A program made the translations under genes and the position numbers. From Poriferisodalis sp965198245 (lineage in GTDB: Bacteria; Actinomycetota; Acidimicrobiia; Acidimicrobiales; Poriferisodalaceae), in NCBI RefSeq assembly GCF_965198245.1, contig NZ_OZ240249.1, positions 186,001-250,000 of the forward strand: a stretch of DNA of 64,000 nucleotides. The letters are read 5' to 3'. Positions 56,188-64,000 of this stretch are shown piece after piece; the first letter of the stretch is position 1, and the number at the start of each line of letters is the position of its first letter. The notes beneath the pieces were generated by a model. That model made no database searches, was not told where the DNA came from, and worked only from the letters and a program-made list of their open reading frames with translations.

Positions 56188-59100
56188 ATGAGCCAATCGC
56201 CGGATGGCTGGGACTTCTGGGTCGACCGAGGGGGCACGTTCACCGACGTCGTGGCCCGCCGTCCCGACGGCAGCCTCGTCACGCACAAGCTGCTGAGCGA
56301 GGACTCGCGCCGCTACGACGACGCTGCCACCACCGCCATCGCGGACCTGCTCGGCGTGCCGCGGGGCGAACCGCTGCCACCCGAGCGGATCAGGTCCGTG
56401 AAGATGGGCACCACGGTCGCCACCAATGCGCTCCTGCAACGGCGTGGCGTGCCGACGCTGTTCGTGACGACCGCAGGGTTCGGCGACGTGCTGCGCATCG
56501 GGTACCAGACCCGCCCGCACCTGTTCAAGCTCGACATCGTCCTGCCCGAGATGCTCTACGCCGAGGTGCTTGAGGTCTCTGAGCGCATCGCTGCCGACGG
56601 CACAGTGCTGCGAGAGTTGGACCTGCCCGCTGCCGTCGCTGGCATGACTGCGGCACGTGAGCGCGGCATGACTGCAGTCGCGATCGTGCTGGTACACGGC
56701 TATCGCTACCCCGATCATGAAGCGGCCTTAGCCGCTGCAGCCCGCAAAATCGGCTTCGAGCAGGTCTCGGTCAGCCATGAGGTTGACCCGCTCGTCAAGA
56801 TCGTCCCCCGGGGCGACACCACCGTTGCGGACGCCTACCTGTCGCCGATCTTGCGCAGCTACGTCGACGCTGTGGCGTCGAGGATCGGAAACAGCGACGC
56901 TGTGGCGTCGAGGATCGGAAACAGCGACGCTGTGGCGTCGAGGATCGGAAACAGCGACGCTGTGGCGTCGGCGGAGGGTCCGCAGCTGCAGTTCATGCAG
57001 TCGAATGGCGGCCTGGCCGATGCTCGTCGATTCACCGGCCGCGATGCGCTGCTGTCGGGACCAGCCGGCGGTGTCGTAGGCATGGCGCGCACCGCCGGGG
57101 CGGCGGGTTTCTCCCAGCTCATCGGCTTCGACATGGGCGGCACGTCAACCGACGTCTCGCACTTTGCCGGCGAGTTCGAGCGGGCCAACGAGACCGAGGT
57201 GGCGGGCATCCGCGTGCGCACTCCCATCATCGACATGCACACGGTGGCGGCTGGAGGCGGGTCGCTGCTCACCTTCGACGGCAGCCGCTTGCGTGTCGGT
57301 CCCGAATCGGCCGGCGCCGACCCCGGACCGGCGAGCTACGGCAACGGCGGCCCGCTTGCCCTCACCGACGCTAACGTCACCCTGGGCGTGATCCGGCCCG
57401 AGTTCTTCCCGTCGCTGTTCGGCCCTGACGGGACGCAGTCGCTCGACGTGGCTGCCGCCGCCGATGGCATTGCCGAGCTGGCCGCCCAGATCGCGCAGGC
57501 CACCGGCGTGCAGCGCATCGCTGCCGAGGTGGCCTTCGGGTACGGCGAGATCGCGGCGGAGAACATGTCCAACGCGATCCGCAAGATCAGCACCGAGCGG
57601 GGCCACGACATCACCGCCTACACGCTGGTCTGCTTCGGCGGCGCCGGCGGCCAGCACGCCTGCCGGGTGGCAGATCGGCTCGGCATCACCACGATCCTCA
57701 TCCATCCCCACGCTGGGGTGCTGTCCGCGCTGGGCATCGGGCTGGCTGACGTCACCGAGTTGCGCGCTGAGCCGATCGAGGCCTCGCTGGACAGCGAGCT
57801 CATCGACGCGCTGCATCGGCGGCTCGCCGCAGCCAGCCCGACCGCAGTCGAGGCTGTGGCCGCTGCGGGGGTGTCGCAGGACCGCATCGATGTCACCGGG
57901 CGTCTGGCAGTTCGCTACCGCGGTTCTGACACGACGCTCGAAGTGCTTCTGGGCTCAGCCGACGAGGTAGCGAGCGAATTCGCAGCAGTACACCGGACGA
58001 GATTCGGGTTCAGCGCACCAGATCAGGCGTTGGTGGTTGACGCACTGCACATCGAAGCCCGCGGCCAGGCAGTCGATCCGCCTCCGGCGACTCCGCCCGA
58101 GGGTGACCGTGAGGCGCTGTTGGCCACGCACCCCACCTATATGAGCGCGGAAGCCCCGCCGGGCTGTGCTCAGTACGACACACCCTTCTGGGACCGCACC
58201 GCGCTGGCCCCCGGAGCAGTCATGGCTGGCCCCGCGGTCATCGTCGAACCGAACGCCACCACCGTGATCGAACCGGGCTGGCAGGGCACGATCACCGACC
58301 GCGGCGATCTCGTGCTCGAACGTGTCGTGGCTCGACCGTCACGGGTCGCGATCGGCACCAGCGTCGATCCGGTGCAGCTCGAGATCTTCAACAACCTGTT
58401 CATGAACATCGCCGAGCAGATGGGCGTTGTGCTCGAGCACACCGCGGTGTCGGTGAACATCAAGGAGCGGCGCGACTTCAGCTGCGCGCTCTTCGACACC
58501 GCCGGCCAGCTCGTCGCCAACGCGCCGCACCTGCCGGTGCACTTGGGCTCGATGAGCGAGTCCATCCGCACGGTCATCACCCAGAACCCGACGATGTCGC
58601 CCGGTGACGTGTACGTCCTGAACAACCCGTACAACGGCGGCACCCACCTGCCTGACGTGACCGTCGTGCGGCCCGTGTTCGATGCCTCAGGCACGGATCG
58701 GATCTTCTATGTGGCCTCCCGCGGCCACCATGCCGACATCGGCGGCTGCGTGCCCGGTTCGGCGCCCGCTGACTCGACCACCATCGACGAGGAAGGGCTC
58801 GTCCTCGACAACCTCCAGATCGTGGCCGGGGGCCGCTTTCTCGAAGAGCAGGTCCGCGACGTGCTCGCCAGCGGCCCGTGGCCGGCCCGCAACCCCGATC
58901 AGAACATCGCCGACCTGCGAGCCCAGGTCGCCGCCTGCGAGCGCGGCGCCGCCGAGCTGGCACGGATCGTCGACTACTACGGGCTCGAGGTCGTGCACGC
59001 CTATATGAGCCATGTCGCCGACAACGCCGAAGAGATGGTGCGGCGGGTGATCGACGCTCTAGGCAATAGCAACTATCGGGGCAGCTATCAGCTCGAACTC

Positions 59101-59919
59101 GATGACGGCAGCGTCATCTGCGTTCGCATCTCGGTGGATCGCTCGGCACGGGGAGCTGTCGTCGACTTCACCGGGACCAGCGGGCAGCACCCTGGCAACT
59201 TCAATGCACCCACGGCGGTCTGCCGGTCGGCGGTGTTGTACGTGTTCCGCTGCATGGTCGACGACGCCATTCCGCTCAATGCGGGCTGCCTGCGCCCTCT
59301 GGAACTCGTCGTGCCTGATCCCTCGATGCTGTCGCCGCATCCGCCTGCAGCGGTCATCGCCGGCAACGTCGAGACGTCCCAGCAGATCACCGATGCGCTG
59401 TTCGGCGCCCTCGGCGTGGTGGCGGCCTCGCAGGGCACGATGAACAACTTCATCTGGGGCAATGCGCAGCACCAGTACTACGAGACGATCTGCGGTGGCG
59501 CGGGGGCCACTGCGCGCCGGCCCGGCGCCGATGCGGTGCATACCCACATGACCAACACCCGTCTCACCGACCCTGAGATCCTCGAACAGCGCCACCCGGT
59601 GCTGCTGGAGCGGTTTGAGGTGCGGCGGGGCTCGGGCGGCGCAGGGGCGAACCGGGGCGGCGACGGCGTGGTGCGCCGGCTGCGCTTCGGCGAGGCAATG
59701 ACGGTCAACCTGCTCAGCTCGCGTCGGCGGATCGAGCCATTCGGTGTCGCCGGCGGCCGGCCCGGCGCCCTCGGCCGGAATCTGCTGGAGCGATCCGATG
59801 GCGCCGTGACTGAGCTGGCTGGGTGCGCCCGCGTCGAAGTGGATGCGGGCGATGTCATGGAGATCCACACACCGGGCGGCGGGGGCTACGGCCCACCACC
59901 GCTTGGGAGCAAACGCTGA
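56188..59919 (+). CDS. Fused HyuA-HyuB hydantoinase/5-oxoprolinase
   Basis: A 1,243-aa fusion. The first ~700 residues are HyuA (DFWVDRGGTFTDVVARRPDG; IGFDMGGTSTDVSHFAGEFE; FGGAGGQHACRVADRLG), an actin-like ATP-binding half. Residues ~730-1243 are HyuB (LEHTAVSVNIKERRDFSCAL; YVASRGHHADIGGCVPGSAP). ATP-driven opening of cyclic amides such as 5-oxoproline is the family reaction. It sits co-oriented between ridA and an acyl-CoA dehydrogenase, 55 nt after ridA, so a role on a cyclic nitrogen intermediate of anthranilate breakdown is possible but unproven. A 30-bp unit is repeated 3.5 times within the HyuA part. Confidence 0.93.
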   Translation: MSQSPDGWDFWVDRGGTFTDVVARRPDGSLVTHKLLSEDSRRYDDAATTAIADLLGVPRGEPLPPERIRSVKMGTTVATNALLQRRGVPTLFVTTAGFGDVLRIGYQTRPHLFKLDIVLPEMLYAEVLEVSERIAADGTVLRELDLPAAVAGMTAARERGMTAVAIVLVHGYRYPDHEAALAAAARKIGFEQVSVSHEVDPLVKIVPRGDTTVADAYLSPILRSYVDAVASRIGNSDAVASRIGNSDAVASRIGNSDAVASAEGPQLQFMQSNGGLADARRFTGRDALLSGPAGGVVGMARTAGAAGFSQLIGFDMGGTSTDVSHFAGEFERANETEVAGIRVRTPIIDMHTVAAGGGSLLTFDGSRLRVGPESAGADPGPASYGNGGPLALTDANVTLGVIRPEFFPSLFGPDGTQSLDVAAAADGIAELAAQIAQATGVQRIAAEVAFGYGEIAAENMSNAIRKISTERGHDITAYTLVCFGGAGGQHACRVADRLGITTILIHPHAGVLSALGIGLADVTELRAEPIEASLDSELIDALHRRLAAASPTAVEAVAAAGVSQDRIDVTGRLAVRYRGSDTTLEVLLGSADEVASEFAAVHRTRFGFSAPDQALVVDALHIEARGQAVDPPPATPPEGDREALLATHPTYMSAEAPPGCAQYDTPFWDRTALAPGAVMAGPAVIVEPNATTVIEPGWQGTITDRGDLVLERVVARPSRVAIGTSVDPVQLEIFNNLFMNIAEQMGVVLEHTAVSVNIKERRDFSCALFDTAGQLVANAPHLPVHLGSMSESIRTVITQNPTMSPGDVYVLNNPYNGGTHLPDVTVVRPVFDASGTDRIFYVASRGHHADIGGCVPGSAPADSTTIDEEGLVLDNLQIVAGGRFLEEQVRDVLASGPWPARNPDQNIADLRAQVAACERGAAELARIVDYYGLEVVHAYMSHVADNAEEMVRRVIDALGNSNYRGSYQLELDDGSVICVRISVDRSARGAVVDFTGTSGQHPGNFNAPTAVCRSAVLYVFRCMVDDAIPLNAGCLRPLELVVPDPSMLSPHPPAAVIAGNVETSQQITDALFGALGVVAASQGTMNNFIWGNAQHQYYETICGGAGATARRPGADAVHTHMTNTRLTDPEILEQRHPVLLERFEVRRGSGGAGANRGGDGVVRRLRFGEAMTVNLLSSRRRIEPFGVAGGRPGALGRNLLERSDGAVTELAGCARVEVDAGDVMEIHTPGGGGYGPPPLGSKR
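56866..56970. repeat. 30-bp in-frame tandem repeat, 3.5 copies, in hyuAB
   Basis: Identical units at 56866-56895, 56896-56925 and 56926-56955 plus 15 bp of a fourth. Each adds DAVASRIGNS. The array lies in the HyuA half before the MQSNGGLADARRF segment, probably lengthening a surface loop or helix. Confidence 0.96.
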
Positions 59920-59939
59920 CAAATGCAAGGGTGAGAGCG

Positions 59940-61163
59940 ATGAGTGACGTACTGCTGACGCCCGACCGAGCGGAATTGGTCGCCCGGGTGGCGAAATTGG
60001 GTCCTGCGTTTGGCGAGCGTGCCGCAGAGCACGACCGCGACGCCAGCTTCCCGCATCGCAACTGGGCTGACCTGGCCGACGCCGGGTTCTTGGGCCTGTG
60101 CGTCCCGAAGTCTGCCGGCGGCCTCGGCGCGGATTTCGTGGGCTACGCGCTGGTGGCCGAGGAGATGGGACGGCACTGCGCAACGACCGCGTTGACGTTC
60201 AACATGCATACCGCGACGGCGCTGCTGGCCGGACCGATTGCGGAATCGCTGCTCGCCGGCCCCAACGGCCGCGCGTTGGATCCCGACGGGCGGATGGCTG
60301 CCCACCTCGAAGCGAATCGGCCGCAGTTGTGGCACGGCATGATCCACGACGGCACCATCCACTCCCAGCCCTTCTCCGAGGGACAGGCACCGGGGGCTCG
60401 CGCAGGTTTCAGCACCATTGCTGTGGTGACCGACGGCGGCTATGTGGTGACCGGCCGCAAGATCTTCGCCTCGCTGAGCGGCGCGGCACACCGGCACAAC
60501 GTGCTCGCCGTGGTGGAGGGCGATCCCCACCTTCGCCTGCTGGGCGTGCCCGCCGACGGTGAAGGCGTCGAGATCGTGGGCGACTGGGATCCGCTGGGGA
60601 TGCGCGGCACCGACTCGCGCACGCTGCTGATGGACAACGTGTTCGTGCCGGCTGCGAACGAAGTGCTGCCACCCGGGATGTTCAACGCGATGGTGTCGCG
60701 CTTCCCGCAGTTCTACATGAGCCTGTCGTTCAGCTACCTGGGGCTGATGCGAGCCATCCTGGACACCACGCGGACCTATCTGCGCGGCGAGTCCGGTGTG
60801 AAGGCGTCTCGGGATCACCCGATCAAGCAGACCGGCTGGGCGCAGCTGCAGCTCATCTACGACCGAGCGCAGGCGATGACCTACCGCGTGCTCGGCGAAA
60901 TCTGCGCGGACCCCGGCCCTGAACAGCTGCGCCGTGCCCAGGTGGCGACGATCACCACGATGGAGAGCGCCCCCGAGATGGCGTCGCTGGCACTGCGCAC
61001 CTGCGGCGGCCGGTCGTTGCTGCGACCGGGCAGGCTCGAACAGCACTACCGAGATGCCCGCTGCGGCGCCACGATGCTGCCGTGGAGCACCGAGGAACTG
61101 CTCGTGCGGCTCGGCCGCAACGGCCTCTACGACACCGACGGCAATGACCCTGACCCGGCCTGA
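59940..61163 (+). CDS. Acyl-CoA dehydrogenase of the anthranilate locus
   Basis: A 407-aa ACAD-superfamily flavoprotein: FLGLCVPKSAGGLGADFVGY near residues 35-55, FSTIAVVTDGGYVVTGRKIF, GDWDPLGMRGTDSRTLLMDN, and FSYLGLMRAILDTTRTYL. It starts at ATG 59940, 20 nt after the hyuAB stop. Its place fits a desaturation step after ring reduction of 2-aminobenzoyl-CoA. The catalytic base was not assigned. Confidence 0.87.
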   Translation: MSDVLLTPDRAELVARVAKLGPAFGERAAEHDRDASFPHRNWADLADAGFLGLCVPKSAGGLGADFVGYALVAEEMGRHCATTALTFNMHTATALLAGPIAESLLAGPNGRALDPDGRMAAHLEANRPQLWHGMIHDGTIHSQPFSEGQAPGARAGFSTIAVVTDGGYVVTGRKIFASLSGAAHRHNVLAVVEGDPHLRLLGVPADGEGVEIVGDWDPLGMRGTDSRTLLMDNVFVPAANEVLPPGMFNAMVSRFPQFYMSLSFSYLGLMRAILDTTRTYLRGESGVKASRDHPIKQTGWAQLQLIYDRAQAMTYRVLGEICADPGPEQLRRAQVATITTMESAPEMASLALRTCGGRSLLRPGRLEQHYRDARCGATMLPWSTEELLVRLGRNGLYDTDGNDPDPA

Positions 61164-61271
61164 CCACCCGGCCGGACCACTCAGCGGGTCGTCGCTGCGT
61201 CCGGATCGCTGACACCGAACTGTAACGATGGCGTCGGAACGTCAATCCGCCGCAATGACTCTGTCTCTGTG

Positions 61272-63635
61272 ATGACCCACTCGAAGATGCGTCATGCATC
61301 GAAGCCGATGTCTGGCCGACTGCTGATCGTGCTCCTCACCGCGGGGCTGTTTGCGGCCGCTTGCACCAGCGACTCCGCCGATGCTCCGGCCGGAGATTCC
61401 GCTGCGCCCACAACGAGCCCGTCGACGGCAACCGACGGTGAGCAACCTGACGCGCCCACTACTGAGGACCCCGACGCCGAGATGCCGAGCGATGACGCTT
61501 TAGACACTGCTGCGGGAGACGCCGGCGTCAATGACGATTCGTCTGGCGAGGTTTCTGAGCAGGAACGCATTGCGGCTGAAGAAGAGCGACAACGCGTCGA
61601 AGAGGAACGAAGGCGTCGCGAGGCGGAGGAACGGCTGAGGCGCCAGCGCGAGGCGGACGGCGCACAGACTGCGTCGTTGGAGCGGTTCAGCGACTGTGGC
61701 CCTTTGCTCGACTATGTCCATGCGAACGCGGCGCAAGCCGTCGGCCCGTGGGGCCTTGGCGACGGCTTCGGCATCGAGGGGGAGCGCCTCGAGGAGGGCG
61801 CGATTGCCGTTGACGAAGCGGCCTCGGGCGACTTCGCGTCATTGCAGGCAGGCGTCGACTTCAGCACCTCCAACGTGCAAGAAGCGGGCATCGACGAACC
61901 CGACGTGCTCAAGACCGACGGCGAGCGAATCGTCTTCGCGAGCGAGAACCGGGTGCATGTCGTGGACGTGACCGGCGCTGAGCCTGAGCTGGTCGCGTCG
62001 CTGACGCTCGGCGATCACTGGGGCTCGAGACTGCTGCTGCACGGTAATCGGGTGTTCGTGTTCTCATCGCGCTGGGACGTCATCGTGCCGCTCGAGCGCG
62101 ATGCTGACGGTGCCCTCGCAGCGATTCCTGTCGCGCCGGAACCCGACTGGGGCCCCACGACCGAGGTTGTCGAGATCGACTTGGCTGGCTCGACCCCGTC
62201 GATCGTGCGGCGGCTGAGTATCGAAGGCAACTACGTCAGCGCCCGAATGACCGAGGGCGTTGTGCGCATCGTTACCAGCTCGAGGCCGCGTGCCATCCCG
62301 TGGGCTGTCCCGCGAGAGGTTGGCAGAACCGCTGAGGAGCAGGCAGCCAAGACGAACCGGGAGGTCGTCGCCAGCACCACGGTCGATCATTGGCTTCCGC
62401 GCTACAACTTGTCCGATTCCGCCAGCGCGACCCTTGTGTTCGGTCGCCTTGTCCAGTGCGACCGCGTCTGGGCTCCCGCTCACTACTCAGGCCCGGGCAC
62501 GCTGAGCGTCACCACGATCGACATCGCTGCAGACGGCCTGGAGGGGTCGTTGGACACTACGTCGATCATGTCGGACGGCAGCACCGTGTACGCCTCGCCG
62601 GAGCACCTGTACGTGACGACGACCCGATGGTTCAACTGGCATACCCAGCCACAGGGTCCCGATGACGGCACGCTCGCCGAGACCGAGATCCACGTCTTCG
62701 ACACCGGCGATGTGCTCTCGAGCCACTACGTCGGGTCGGCGACGGTGACCGGCACCGCGCTGAACCAGTACTCGATGTCCTCCCATGAGGGCCACCTGAG
62801 GATCGCGACCACGACGATCCCGCCGTGGCGCTTCGAGGGTGGGCCCGACTCTGAGAGCCTCGTGACGGTGTTCGCCGTTGACGCCGGCGGCCTGTCCCAA
62901 GTCGGTCAGATCGGCGGGCTCGGCGTCGGCGAGCGGATCTTTGCGGTGCGGTACCTGGGTGACATCGCTGCGGTGGTGACGTTCCGCCAGACGGATCCGC
63001 TGTACATCATCGACCTGACTGACCCAGCTTTGCCGACGGTGCGGGGCGAACTCAAGATTCACGGCTATTCGGCCTATCTGCATCCGGTCGGCGCCGACCG
63101 GTTGCTCGGCGTCGGCCAGGACGCCGACGAAGAAGGCCGAACTCTCGGCACCCAGGTGTCGCTGTTCGATATTTCTGATTTGGATCGGCCCAAACGCATC
63201 GCCCAGTGGACAGCGCCGGGTGGCCGCAGCCAGGTGGAATTCGATGCGCTCGCGTTCCTGTACTGGCCCCCAACCGGTCTCGCGGTGCTGCCCATGAACC
63301 AGTACCCGAACGACGAGAACGAAGGTGATCCTCCGTTTCTCGGTGCCGTGGCGCTCACAACCGTTGACGACGAGCTGTCTGAATTCGGCCGCTTCAGTCA
63401 TGCGGACCCGCCGCTGCGCAAGTGCCGCGAATCCCGAGAGATCACGGTCCGCCCCGACGGCACTGAGGAAGTCGGCCCCTTCGAACGCTATTGCTGGTAC
63501 GACGTCGACTACGAGGCGCGAGTTGCCGGGAGCGCAGTGATCGCCGGCCGGCTGTACCTCGCATCGAACAAGGCGCTCGAATCAATCGAGCTGGGATCAA
63601 CCGAGCGCATCTCGCTGCTGCGGTGGGCTGACTGA
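61272..63635 (+). CDS. Beta-propeller lipoprotein (Beta_propel type)
   Basis: A 787-aa secreted lipoprotein. The hydrophobic signal LLIVLLTAGLFAAAC ends in a lipobox Cys31. An acidic Thr/Asp linker and an Arg/Glu coiled coil (EQERIAAEEERQRVEEERRR) follow, then a long region with NVQEAGIDEPDVLKTDGERI, typical of the PF09826 beta-propeller family. WSR-like blades continue to the end. ATG 61272 was preferred to the adjacent GTG 61269. Function is unknown, probably an envelope or surface binding protein. Confidence 0.85.
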   Translation: MTHSKMRHASKPMSGRLLIVLLTAGLFAAACTSDSADAPAGDSAAPTTSPSTATDGEQPDAPTTEDPDAEMPSDDALDTAAGDAGVNDDSSGEVSEQERIAAEEERQRVEEERRRREAEERLRRQREADGAQTASLERFSDCGPLLDYVHANAAQAVGPWGLGDGFGIEGERLEEGAIAVDEAASGDFASLQAGVDFSTSNVQEAGIDEPDVLKTDGERIVFASENRVHVVDVTGAEPELVASLTLGDHWGSRLLLHGNRVFVFSSRWDVIVPLERDADGALAAIPVAPEPDWGPTTEVVEIDLAGSTPSIVRRLSIEGNYVSARMTEGVVRIVTSSRPRAIPWAVPREVGRTAEEQAAKTNREVVASTTVDHWLPRYNLSDSASATLVFGRLVQCDRVWAPAHYSGPGTLSVTTIDIAADGLEGSLDTTSIMSDGSTVYASPEHLYVTTTRWFNWHTQPQGPDDGTLAETEIHVFDTGDVLSSHYVGSATVTGTALNQYSMSSHEGHLRIATTTIPPWRFEGGPDSESLVTVFAVDAGGLSQVGQIGGLGVGERIFAVRYLGDIAAVVTFRQTDPLYIIDLTDPALPTVRGELKIHGYSAYLHPVGADRLLGVGQDADEEGRTLGTQVSLFDISDLDRPKRIAQWTAPGGRSQVEFDALAFLYWPPTGLAVLPMNQYPNDENEGDPPFLGAVALTTVDDELSEFGRFSHADPPLRKCRESREITVRPDGTEEVGPFERYCWYDVDYEARVAGSAVIAGRLYLASNKALESIELGSTERISLLRWAD

Positions 63636-63665
63636 GCGCGAATTCCTGGCGCGATCGGGTCGATT

Positions 63666-64000
63666 ATGGGCCATAGTGATGTCATGGGTCACAGTGATGC
63701 CACCGATGGGGCTGATCACGCCGCGAAGCGGCAGATAGTCGTCTGGGATGGCGCGCCAAAGCTGGCTCATCCGCTTCTGCTGGTGGCGTTCGAGGGCTGG
63801 TTCGACGCCGGTGAGTGCGCCACTGGTGCGCTGTCGTGGATCCGCGACCGCAGCGAAGCCCGGCGCGTCTGCCACATCGACCCAGAAGAATTCTTCGACT
63901 TCCAGGAAAGCCGACCCCACATCGAGATCACATCCACCGGAGAGCGCCATATCCGCTGGCCGGAGATCGAGTGCCATGTGGTGCCCGCTGCCCCGCCGCA
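63666..64000 (+). CDS. PAC2-family protein, 3' end beyond window
   Basis: About 111 residues before the window ends. The PAC2 (proteasome assembly chaperone-like) signatures LLVAFEGWFDAGECATGALS and IDPEEFFDFQESRPHIEI are clear. Bacterial PAC2 proteins are ATP-grasp-associated or of unknown role, common in actinobacteria. The start is ambiguous: ATG 63666 and ATG 63684 lie in an 18-bp near-duplication (MGHSDV/MGHSDA). I give the longer form. Confidence 0.85.
   Translation, partial: MGHSDVMGHSDATDGADHAAKRQIVVWDGAPKLAHPLLLVAFEGWFDAGECATGALSWIRDRSEARRVCHIDPEEFFDFQESRPHIEITSTGERHIRWPEIECHVVPAAPP

Overview
The window is GC-rich, densely coded bacterial DNA, most likely from an uncultured actinobacterium of the Acidimicrobiia type. 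This rests on family content, not on a marker gene: two F420-type luciferase-like oxidoreductases, the actinobacterial crgA/pknB/pbpA/rodA/pstP/FHA cluster, a DUF3499-like protein, a PAC2 protein and many acyl-CoA enzymes. There are five complete tRNA genes (Ala-TGC, Leu-CAG, Ser-GCT, Ser-TGA, Arg-ACG), one truncated tRNA-Ser copy, no rRNA and no CRISPR array. No stretch over 300 bases lacks a gene; the longest gap is 31897-32176.

Layout. 1-8087 is mostly minus strand: an F420-type oxidoreductase, an MFS transporter, tRNA-Ala with a 54-aa glycine-rich membrane protein, a TPR protein, a BNR propeller, and a homocysteine methyltransferase / conserved partner / UGSC selenoprotein run. The UGSC gene carries an in-frame TGA at 5677-5679 followed by a SECIS-like hairpin. 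8271-14066 holds lipid-type acyl-CoA enzymes. 14232-22426 holds small proteins and the PASTA-kinase/cell-wall cluster, whose class B PBP has lost its catalytic motifs. 22477-24791 holds tRNA-Leu and an ogt/ada-alkA alkylation-repair pair. 24894-31896 holds a DUF4349 lipoprotein, a glutaryl-CoA-dehydrogenase-like enzyme, an MBL hydrolase/rhodanese pair, a nitroreductase and a ClC channel.

32177-33638 has two tRNA-Ser genes and a 1.1-kb island. The last 71 bp of tRNA-Ser(TGA) recurs exactly 1,100 bp downstream, and between the copies lies a two-gene nucleotidyltransferase module with no integrase. 33648-42306 is a histidine-utilisation locus: hutH and an IclR regulator on the minus strand; hutU, a peptide-deformylase homologue, hutF, hutI and a FAD oxidoreductase on the plus strand. 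The deformylase homologue sits where hutG would be expected. 42360-47524 holds pheA, an AbiEi/AbiEii toxin-antitoxin pair with an operator-like repeat, larB-larC and tRNA-Arg.

47570-61163 contains a FAD-dependent amine-oxidase-like protein and then a coherent aerobic 2-aminobenzoate (anthranilate) locus: CoA ligase, PaaX-type regulator, monooxygenase/reductase fusion, SDR, enoyl-CoA hydratase, RidA, a fused HyuA-HyuB hydantoinase/oxoprolinase and an acyl-CoA dehydrogenase. The window ends with a beta-propeller lipoprotein and a truncated PAC2 gene. Three unrelated enzyme genes (ada-alkA, the monooxygenase/reductase, hyuAB) carry in-frame tandem duplications of 30-33 bp.
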